Below are positions 14,844 to 20,656 of a stretch of 20,656 nucleotides of DNA, in pieces. The notes beneath the pieces were generated by a model that made no database searches, was not told the origin of the DNA, and saw only the letters and a program-made list of their open reading frames with translations. Source of the stretch: JACVRM01 sp046262315 (GTDB lineage Bacteria; Actinomycetota; Thermoleophilia; Gaiellales; Gaiellaceae); assembly GCA_046262315.1 (NCBI GenBank), contig JBHEMZ010000011.1, positions 1 to 20,656 of the forward strand, in the 5' to 3' direction. The position numbers and the translations under genes are program-made. Position 1 is the first letter of the stretch, and each line of letters starts with the position of its first letter.

Positions 14844-14987
14844 ATGGAAGAACGAACGTCACGTGGCGACGGTGACAACAAGCAGGGAAGCGAGCGAGAA
14901 GCCGGCGACGCGGTGCGCTCTCCCGCCGAGCGCGCGAAGGAGCGGGAACGCGAGCTGGAGGAGAGCGGCGAGGAGAACGCCGGGTGA
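14844..14987 (+). CDS. Small, highly charged hydrophilic protein
   Basis: This is a 47-aa product with a good Shine-Dalgarno (GGAGG at 14833-14837, 6 nt before the ATG). It is nearly all charged or polar residues (EERTSRGDGDNKQGSEREAG, then RAKERERELEESGEENAG). It has no hydrophobic core, so it is probably intrinsically disordered or a single helix, similar in composition to small stress-type hydrophilic proteins. The in-frame ATG at 14784 lies inside a hairpin and is less likely to be the start. No family is recognised. The ribosome binding site is the main support. Confidence 0.55.
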   Translation: MEERTSRGDGDNKQGSEREAGDAVRSPAERAKERERELEESGEENAG

Positions 14988-15048
14988 ACACATCGCCAGC
15001 AAAGGATCAGCTGCCCAAACGTCGACCAGAACAGCAGGGGGTGACAGA

Positions 15049-15272
15049 TTGCGGCTTCTTGCAGTCGGGTTAGCGATCGCAGTAATCGTCTTCGCCGTCA
15101 CAGGAGGCCACATCCTCTTCTGCCGCTCTTATTCCTCCCGCTTGCACTATTCGGGTTCGGGCAGAGACGGCAGACGCGCTCGTCGCTGACGCCGGCGCCG
15201 CGCGGGCGTTCGTCACGGACGACGGCGGCGGGTGCGCCGCGCGGCACGCAGCCGGAGGAGCCGGCGGATTAG
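15049..15272 (+). pseudogene. Small membrane protein, single-base frameshift
   Basis: A TTG at 15049, after a GGGGG stretch, opens MRLLAVGLAIAVIVFAVTGG. The frame then loses a hydrophobic pattern near 15120 and stops at 15187-15189. Moving to the next frame there restores a second hydrophobic helix (LPLLFLPLALFGFGQRR) and a polar tail ending PEEPAD at the TAG at 15270-15272. One missing base near 15120 explains this. The restored stop overlaps the convergent AAA ATPase stop by three bases. The function is unknown. The repaired length would be about 75 residues. Confidence 0.55.
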
Positions 15273-17251
15273 AGCGTCGCGGCCTCCGCGACGGCGCCCT
15301 CCCGCAGCCGCTTCATCGCCTCGGTGAAGTCCGCCTGCGTGACGGCTTCGGAGCCCGCGCCCTTGCGTGCCATGGCTGCGAGCGCGGCCTCCTGACACAG
15401 CGCCTTGAGGTCGGCCGGCGACATGCCGTCCGACTCGCGCCCGAGCGCCTCGAGGTCGGTGGCCACCGTGGGCATGCGCGCCGTGAACAGGCGCAGCAGC
15501 GCAAGGCGCTCGGCCTCGCCCGGCAATCCGAACACGAGCGTGCGCGACAGCCTCCCGCCGCGGAGCACCGCCGGGTCGATCTGGTCCGGCCGATTGGTGG
15601 CGCCGATCACGAAGATGCCGCGCTGCCCGGCGAGGCCGTCGATCTCCGCGAGCAGCTGGTTGACCTGCGAGTCGTGAACCTCAACCGTCCCGCGCCGTCC
15701 GGCGATCGCGTCGAGCTCGTCGATGAAGATGATGGACGGGCGATTCTCCCGCGCCCGCTCGAAGAGCTGCCGGATGTTCCGCTCGGACTCACCGACCCAT
15801 TTGCTCATCACGTCGGCGCCGCTGATCGGGTAGAAGCTGCACTTCGCCTGCGCGGCGAGCACCTTGGCGATCGTCGTCTTGCCCGTGCCGGGTGGGCCCG
15901 CGAGTAAGAGTCCCGTCGGGGGGTCGACGCCGAAGCGGCGCGCCGACTCAGGATCCTCGATGACCGACTGCAGCTGCTGGAGCTGCGCCTTGATGTTCGC
16001 CGGCAGGATCAGCGATTCCCACGTCCAGTGCTCGACGGTCGGGCGGTCCTGGCCACCATGCCGCTCGATCGCCGAGAGCAGGTGCGGTGTGTCAATCTCG
16101 AGCTGCCTGCCGGCCTGGGAGGCTTCGCGGAAGACGTCGAGGGCAGCGATCTCGACGACCTTCTCGATTGCGGCCGGTGTCATCCCTTCGGTTCGGCGCA
16201 CGAGCTCGTCGGTGTCGAGGCTCTCCGCCGTCGGCCGGTCCTCGAGCTCGGTGCGCAGGATCTCGCGGCGCGCCTCCGCGTCGGGAAGGTCGATGCGGAT
16301 GTGGCGATCGAAGCGGCCCGGCCGGACAACGGCCGGATCCAGGTGCTCGATCGAGTTCGTTGCGGCCATGACGAGCAGGCCGGCGACCCCGCGATTCGCC
16401 TCCAGCGAGGTCAGCAGCTGATTGACGGTGCGCCGCGATTCCTGGTCCGGTGTGTTGTCACGCCGCTGTGCGACTGAGTCGAACTCATCGAAGAAGAGCA
16501 GGCACGGCAGGTTGTCGAGAGCTGTGTCGAACGCCTTCTGGATGTTCTGGGAGGAGCCGCCGACAATTCCGGAGACGAGGTCGCCGGTCGACACGTGGAT
16601 GAGGTTCATCTGGTACTCGCCCGCGGTCGCGCGCGCAAAGAACGTCTTCCCGACACCGGGCGGGCCGTAGAGCAGGATGCCGTTCCACTCGATGCCATAA
16701 CGCTCGGCGCCCTCGGGGTCGCGGAGCATCAAGCCGATCGTGTCGCGCACCTCCTGCTTCAAGGCGTCCATGCCGCCGACGTCCTCAAAGGTGGTCAGCT
16801 CCTCAGGTGGGACGACCTCGAAGTTGCCGCCTCCGCCGGCCCCGCCGATCCCGCCGATCCCGCCGCCACCCATCAGCATCCCGAGCGGGTTCTGCGACTG
16901 CTGGCTGCGACGGCGCTTCGGCCGTTCGAACTTCGGCCGTTCCGCGCGCCCGCCCTCCGTCTCCGGCTCCGCGGACTCCTCTGGGGGCTCGCGGTTCGTG
17001 ATCTCGATCCATTCACCCGTAACGGGGTCTACCTCGTACGAGCGGGCAAACCCGCCGCCCGAGAACATCGCGTCGAAGAGCGGCCCGAACGGCGAGCCGG
17101 CAAACGGCGACGCCGGACCTTCACCCGACTCGGCGCGACGCAGCGCTTCCTCCTGTGCGAGTTGCGCCTCGCGCGCGCGCCGGCGCGCCGCGCGTGTCGC
17201 GAGGCTCACGAACAGCGCGAAGACGAGCAGCAAGATGAGCAGTGTCAACAC
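15269..17251 (-). CDS. Membrane-anchored double-AAA ATPase (CDC48/VCP-like)
   Basis: This is a 660-aa protein from GTG 17251. One N-terminal membrane helix (residues 1-19) leads to a charged linker and a Gly-rich spacer (about 127-142). Two AAA modules follow. D1 (about 150-400) has Walker A GPPGVGKT at 196-203, Walker B LLFFDEFD at 251-258 and an Arg-finger segment RPGRFDRH at 310-317. D2 (about 405-650) has GPPGTGKT at 452-459, IIFIDELD at 507-514 and RGGRLSRT, a variant of the usual PGRFDR. Order and spacing match CDC48/VCP-type unfoldases, but the classical N-domain is replaced by a membrane anchor. No HEXXH protease motif is present, so it is not FtsH. It probably extracts or remodels membrane proteins. 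No clear ribosome binding site is seen. Confidence 0.9.
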   Translation of the reverse strand: MLTLLILLLVFALFVSLATRAARRRAREAQLAQEEALRRAESGEGPASPFAGSPFGPLFDAMFSGGGFARSYEVDPVTGEWIEITNREPPEESAEPETEGGRAERPKFERPKRRRSQQSQNPLGMLMGGGGIGGIGGAGGGGNFEVVPPEELTTFEDVGGMDALKQEVRDTIGLMLRDPEGAERYGIEWNGILLYGPPGVGKTFFARATAGEYQMNLIHVSTGDLVSGIVGGSSQNIQKAFDTALDNLPCLLFFDEFDSVAQRRDNTPDQESRRTVNQLLTSLEANRGVAGLLVMAATNSIEHLDPAVVRPGRFDRHIRIDLPDAEARREILRTELEDRPTAESLDTDELVRRTEGMTPAAIEKVVEIAALDVFREASQAGRQLEIDTPHLLSAIERHGGQDRPTVEHWTWESLILPANIKAQLQQLQSVIEDPESARRFGVDPPTGLLLAGPPGTGKTTIAKVLAAQAKCSFYPISGADVMSKWVGESERNIRQLFERARENRPSIIFIDELDAIAGRRGTVEVHDSQVNQLLAEIDGLAGQRGIFVIGATNRPDQIDPAVLRGGRLSRTLVFGLPGEAERLALLRLFTARMPTVATDLEALGRESDGMSPADLKALCQEAALAAMARKGAGSEAVTQADFTEAMKRLREGAVAEAATL

Positions 17252-17312
17252 CGTCTGCGGCCGGGTACCCCAATCGTGGTGCGGTTAGTCCCAGCGGAGC
17301 CCGGGAGGTCGA

Positions 17313-18872
17313 ATGCCAGCGATCGCGATGCCGCTCTTGATCGCGCTCGTCTCGATCCTGAACACGTTCACGCTGATCTGGGTCCTGACGTACATCACCG
17401 ACATGTCGATCGTCGTGCAGTTCCTGGTCGCCTTGATCGGGCTCGGGGTGGCGATCGACTACGCCCTCCTTATGATCTTCCGGTTCCGCGAGGAACTGCG
17501 ACACGGCTCCGATCGCGAGACGGCGATCCTCGAGACGATGCGGCACGCCGGTCGGTCGGTGATCGTCTCGGGCCCAACGGTCGCGGTCGGCCTGCTCAGC
17601 ATGATCATCATTCCCCTGCCCTTCATCCGCTCGAACGGCATCGGCGGAGTGCTGATTCCGACCGTCTCCGTGTTGACGTCGATCACGCTGCTGCCAGCCC
17701 TCCTGTACACGGTCGGCCCGCGGATCAACAGCCTGCGCGTGCTGCCGCGACGACTCGTCGAGGGGAGCGACGACCCGACCAAGGGATTCTGGAACGGTTG
17801 GGGGCGAACCGTGATGCGCAGGCCGTTCGTCGTCGGCGCAGCGGGAATGGCAATCGTGGCGCTGCTCCTCTTCTACGGCCTCCAGCTGAACCCGGCCGAC
17901 GCGAAGGCCTCAGACCTCCCGGGCGGCGGCCCGGGGCACGAGGTGCTCGCGTGCTGAAGGACGCCGAAATCACCGAGGGCGTCCACAAGCCCTTCCAGAT
18001 CGCGGTCGAGGGGGATGCGACGCCGGCCGAGCTCGATCAGCTGGCAGCCCGACTCGACGAGACCGCGGGAATTGCGGGCGCCGCGGCGCCACCGGCCGCC
18101 CGCACGGACGGCTTCGCACTCGTCGAGGCGTTCTCGACCACCGACGGCTCGAGCCGTGAGACACGGGAGACGGTGACGCGGCTGAAGGAAGACGTGTTGC
18201 CGGCGGCCGAAGCCGAGCTCGAAGGAGGCGCCCAGCTGAGCTCGCCGGATTCCCGACCGAGGAGCGGGAGTTCCCAGGGCCGTCTACGGGACGTTCCCCT
18301 ACGTGCTCCTGTTCGTGATCGTGCTCACCTACCTGCTGCTGATGCGGGCCTTCCGCTCGGTCTTCCTGCCGCTCAAGGCCGTGATTCTGAACCTCGTCTC
18401 GCTCGGAGCGGCCTACGGGATCATCGTCTTCATCTTCCAGAAGGGGAACGGCAGCGAGGCGATCTGGAACGTGCCCGCCACCGACTCGATCATTTCCTGG
18501 ATCCCGCTGATGATCATTGCGTTCCTCTATGGGCTCTCTATGGATTACGAGGTCTTCATGCTGACGCGGATGCGCGAGGCCTACGACGAGACCGGCAACA
18601 CCGTGCGGGCCGTCTCGCTCGGGCTGGCGCGGACCGGCAAGCTCGTCACGAGCGCAGCCCTCGTCCTGATGTTCGCCTTCTTTGTGCTCTCCACGAGCCC
18701 GGGCACCGACATCAAGCAGTTCGGGATCGGGCTTGCGGCCGGCATCATCTTCGACGCGACCGTGATCAGAGCGCTGCTCGTGCCCTCGATCATGCGTGTG
18801 ATGGGCCGGTGGAACTGGTGGCTCCCGCCGTGGGCGGCGCGGGTTCTGTGCGTCTCGCCCGGCTCAACCTGA
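17313..18872 (+). pseudogene. MMPL/RND-type transporter, 5'-truncated and frameshifted
   Basis: The sequence encodes the central and C-terminal parts of an MMPL lipid/drug exporter. A first membrane block has the hallmark GLGVAIDYALLMIFRFREE. A periplasmic domain follows (DAEITEGVHKPFQIAVEGDA), then a second block with FPYVLLFVIVLTYLLLMRAF, YGLSMDYEVFMLTRMREAYD and a WNWWLPPWAARVL ending. The reading frame slips near 17948, 18232 and 18275, each equal to one lost base, and the three together restore the starting phase. The usual first helix and first large external loop (about 150-200 residues) are absent. The ATG at 17313 has a good GGGAGG site but sits directly behind the divergent AAA gene. 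It is a remnant as sequenced. If the slips are sequencing errors, it is still an N-terminally shortened protein. Confidence 0.85.
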
Positions 18873-19041
18873 CGACCTGTCACGCGGTCTCCGTCGAGAG
18901 AGCCCGTCGGCAACCGGAGGTGTCGCTCGCGGGAGCTCGGCCGAGTCGAAACTAGGCGACCCGCCGTTCGGCAACACGATTGCCACAAGCTCCGCCAGCT
19001 GGGGGATCGTGGGCGCCCTCGGCGATCTCGTGGTCTCACGC

Positions 19042-19060
19042 GCGGTAGTACGCCTACCGC
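19042..19060. terminator. Small hairpin downstream of the MMPL remnant
   Basis: GCGGTAG at 19042-19048 pairs with CTACCGC at 19054-19060 across a five-base loop. It lies between the MMPL remnant and the FKBP gene. It could be a weak terminator or a dyad operator for the FKBP promoter. No T run supports the first reading strongly. Confidence 0.35.
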
Positions 19061-19108
19061 CTGTTATCGGTGCTCCCGCCGGCCTCGCGAAAGCTTCCCC
19101 GGTGTAGG

Positions 19109-19543
19109 GTGCGGTGGCCTAGCGGCCGCCCCAACGGGAGTCGGACCGCCGCAACCGGGGGGAATCTTCTGCAACTCGAACGGCCGCACATCGACAGGCC
19201 CGAGGGCGACATACCCTTTGAGCTCGGCATCGAGGACATCGTCGTCGGCGACGGCGACGAAGCCAGCAAGGGCAACAAGGTCTCGGTCCACTACGTCGAA
19301 GTCGCATTCACTTCGGGCGAGGAATTCGACGCTTCGTGGAACCGCGGCCGGCCGTTCGAGTTCAAGCTCGGCCAGGGCCAGGTCATCCCAGGATGGGACG
19401 CGGGCGTTCAGGGCATGAAGACCGGGGGCCGTCGCAAGCTCACGATCCCTTCGGCCATGGCCTACGGAGCCCGCGGGGCGGGCGGCGTGATCAAGCCGCA
19501 CGAGCCGCTGGTGTTTGTGGTCGATCTGCTGTCCGTGAATTAA
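19109..19543 (+). CDS. FKBP-type peptidyl-prolyl cis-trans isomerase
   Basis: This is a single-domain FKBP that speeds rotation about X-Pro bonds in protein folding. The domain spans the last 110 residues: VSVHYVEVAFTSGEEFDASW, PFEFKLGQGQVIPGWDAGVQ (the VIPGWD core with the key Trp), GMKTGGRRKLTIPSAMAYG and PHEPLVFVVDLLSVN. The expected aromatic pocket residues (Tyr, Asp, Phe, Trp, Tyr) are all present. The start is unclear. GTG 19109 overlaps a TAGGGT box (19105-19110), GTG 19070 lies further up, and a CTG at 19169 directly follows a GGGGGGA stretch and would give the usual short N-terminus LQLERPHIDRPEG. No signal peptide is evident, so it is probably cytoplasmic. It converges with arsenate reductase, and the stop codons overlap. 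Confidence 0.88.
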   Translation: MRWPSGRPNGSRTAATGGNLLQLERPHIDRPEGDIPFELGIEDIVVGDGDEASKGNKVSVHYVEVAFTSGEEFDASWNRGRPFEFKLGQGQVIPGWDAGVQGMKTGGRRKLTIPSAMAYGARGAGGVIKPHEPLVFVVDLLSVN

Positions 19544-20181
19544 GCGAGCAGCTCGCCGACGAGCTGCTCGACGCGCTCGTCGATGGCGTCGCGTATCCCG
19601 CGAACCTGGTCGAGAGACTGCGCCTCGGCGGGATCCGGAAGCTCCCAATCTTCGTAGCGCTTGCCGGGGTAGATCGGGCACGCGTCTCCGCAGCCCATCG
19701 TGATCACAACGTCAGCGGCGCGCACGACCTCGTCGGTGAGCGGCTTCGGGAACGCCTCCGAGAGATCGACGCCGATCTCCCTCATCGCCTGCTCGGCCAG
19801 CGAGTTGACCTCCTGGGCGGGCGCCGACCCGGCTGAGCGGACGTGGATACGACCGCCTGAGCGAAGGTTCACGAGCCCCGCCGCCATCTGTGAGCGCCCC
19901 GCGTTCTGCACGCAGACGAACAGGACCTCGGACTGCGTCTTTGTGATCAGCTGATCGGCCTGCCCCAACGCTTTCAAGCGCTCGCGGGCAAAGCGACGAG
20001 CGAGGACGGGTACGAAGTCGTTGATCTTCGCCCCGCCGAGCACGTCGACCGACTCGGCGATGTAGCGCGTGATGGTCTCGCGCGAGAAGACGCCCGCGAA
20101 CTCGTCGCACAGCGCGTCGGCAGCCTTCTCGACGTGCCGGCGGGTGATCGGGTCGAGGACTTCGAGGGCCTCAGTGCTCAC
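19540..20181 (-). CDS. arsC: Arsenate reductase, low-molecular-weight phosphatase type with N-terminal helical domain
   Basis: This 213-aa cytoplasmic enzyme reduces arsenate to arsenite. Residues about 1-80 form a helical domain (ITRRHVEKAADALCDEF, ETITRYIAESVDVLGG), as found on actinobacterial arsenate reductases. Residues 84-213 have the low-molecular-weight tyrosine phosphatase fold with P-loop CVQNAGRS (Cys90 to Arg96), MGCGDACP (Cys164 and Cys168) and LPDPAE with the general acid Asp183. Whether thioredoxin or mycothiol recycles it cannot be settled from sequence alone. The GTG at 20181 is preferred because GGCGGAAG precedes it and a TTGACG hexamer lies at 20221-20216. An in-frame TTG at 20214 would add 11 residues. 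No ArsR or arsenite pump gene is in view. The stop overlaps the FKBP stop by three bases. Confidence 0.9.
   Translation of the reverse strand: MSTEALEVLDPITRRHVEKAADALCDEFAGVFSRETITRYIAESVDVLGGAKINDFVPVLARRFARERLKALGQADQLITKTQSEVLFVCVQNAGRSQMAAGLVNLRSGGRIHVRSAGSAPAQEVNSLAEQAMREIGVDLSEAFPKPLTDEVVRAADVVITMGCGDACPIYPGKRYEDWELPDPAEAQSLDQVRGIRDAIDERVEQLVGELLA
19545..19570. terminator. Perfect inverted repeat at the FKBP/arsenate reductase junction
   Basis: CGAGCAGCTCG at 19545-19555 and its exact reverse complement at 19560-19570 flank a four-base loop. It begins 2 nt after the FKBP stop and lies inside the last codons of the convergent arsenate reductase gene. On the minus strand it is followed by CTTAATTC. 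It may act as a bidirectional terminator. Confidence 0.5.
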
Positions 20182-20325
20182 GTGCTTCCGCCACGATGCC
20201 CCATCCGCAGGCAAGCGTCAACGCCCGGCTACCACTTCGACACAGGCGGTTCACTACACCACGACTCGAATGAGTGGAGTCCGTCGGGGGTTCAGACCGA
20301 GCCGCCGCCTGCCGACAAAGAAAGG

Positions 20326-20520
20326 GTGCGGTCGTTCAACGCTCCTCCTCTGTTCACGATCCTGTCGGCCGACGAGGCGCGGCGGGTCACGGGGCTCGAT
20401 GCGACGCAACTGCGCGCGCTGCCGAGCGTGCAGATGCTCAAGCGGACTCTGCCTGACGGCCGGCGGGAGGACTGCTTCCGGCTGCCGACCGAGCTACTGA
20501 CGCCCGCCGAAGCGGACTAG
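20326..20520 (+). CDS. Small hypothetical protein, possible helical DNA-binding type
   Basis: GTG 20326 follows AAAGAAAGG directly and opens a 64-aa frame: RSFNAPPLFTILSADEARRV, then TGLDATQLRALPSVQMLKRT and a polar tail with EDCFRLPTELLTPAEAD. The middle could form two or three helices similar to a small helix-turn-helix protein, but no family is recognised. The frame is open upstream to 20134, across the arsenate reductase promoter, so that part is unlikely to be coding. The gene ends 1-2 nt before the probable end of the IS481-type element, so its 3' part could be altered by the insertion. Confidence 0.35.
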   Translation: MRSFNAPPLFTILSADEARRVTGLDATQLRALPSVQMLKRTLPDGRREDCFRLPTELLTPAEAD

Positions 20521-20525
20521 CTGTC

Positions 20526-20656
20526 CTACCCACGGACGTTGTGAACGCGGCTGATCGGAGGTCGGTCTCCGATCGAGCTGTGCGGCCTGCGCCGGTTGTA
20601 GTAGTCGAGCCAGTGTGGCAGCGCTCGCGTGCGCTCGCGGTGTGAGCGGTAGGCGA
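20526..20656 (-). CDS. IS481-type transposase, C-terminal fragment cut by window edge
   Basis: On the minus strand the frame reads AYRSHRERTRALPHWLDYYN, then RRRPHSSIGDRPPISRVHNV, and stops at TAG (20528-20526). The Y-Y-N-x-x-R-P-H-S-S-I-G-D-R-P-P signature is the usual C-terminus of IS481-family DDE (rve-type) transposases and includes the region after the last catalytic Glu. The gene continues beyond 20656. The element's outer end probably begins near 20522 (TGTCCTACCCACGGACG), just 1-2 nt past the small upstream gene. The terminal inverted repeat cannot be checked without the other end. Confidence 0.88.
   Translation of the reverse strand, partial: AYRSHRERTRALPHWLDYYNRRRPHSSIGDRPPISRVHNVRG

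Noticed and set aside
16595..18955. A 786-codon plus-strand open frame
   Set aside because: It is antisense to the AAA ATPase over its first part. Only about residues 450-560 are meaningful, and these are the middle frame of the frameshifted MMPL gene.
19100..19175. A tRNA-like stretch (GGTGGCCTAGCGGCCGCCCC)
   Set aside because: It resembles a D-arm by chance. No T-loop GTTCGA or closing acceptor stem could be found.

Overview
The window is GC-rich, densely coded DNA that looks like a soil-type actinobacterium. The best guess is class Thermoleophilia (Gaiellales or Solirubrobacterales type), with moderate confidence. This rests on strong G/C third-position bias, leaderless-type -10 boxes of the form TANNNT placed 6-7 nt before a start codon, an arsenate reductase with an actinobacterial N-terminal helical domain, and the style of the small membrane proteins. 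No rRNA, tRNA or CRISPR array was seen. Each edge cuts into an insertion sequence: an IS5-type transposase N-terminus at 1-56 and an IS481-type transposase C-terminus at 20526-20656, both on the minus strand.

Layout. (1) 57-434: intergenic, with an orphan terminator-like hairpin and repeated CTTCAC half-sites. (2) 435-2044: an XRE helix-turn-helix plus TPR regulator, followed 17 nt later by a 56-aa secreted peptide carrying three copies of an eight-residue repeat (MHDGHDFG), then a strong terminator. This layout matches RRNPP-type regulator/pheromone pairs and is the best candidate here for an undescribed system. (3) 2079-4985: a thioredoxin-like lipoprotein with a CX4C motif, a two-domain sulfurtransferase and selenophosphate synthetase SelD, all co-directional, suggesting a sulfur/selenium redox unit. 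(4) 5016-6220: a 34-codon leaderless-type ORF overlapping by GTGA an amidohydrolase lipoprotein. (5) 6344-8621: a broken GNAT acetyltransferase containing a perfect 30-bp palindrome, an intact P-loop kinase with a Cys-rich tail, and a multiply frameshifted aminoglycoside-phosphotransferase-family pseudogene on the minus strand. (6) 8705-13896: a 1372-aa HD-GYP phosphodiesterase fused to about eight extracellular Ig/cadherin-like modules, translationally coupled to a lipoprotein. (7) 14264-15272: a row of very small membrane or hydrophilic proteins, two with single-base deletions. (8) 15269-18872: a membrane-anchored double-AAA ATPase (minus), head to head with a 5'-truncated, frameshifted MMPL transporter (plus). 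(9) 19109-20520: an FKBP isomerase converging with and overlapping arsenate reductase, then a small unrecognised ORF.

Every frameshift I could resolve is a loss of bases, nearly always a single one. That means either deletion-biased decay or systematic deletion errors in the assembly, so the pseudogene calls depend on read support.
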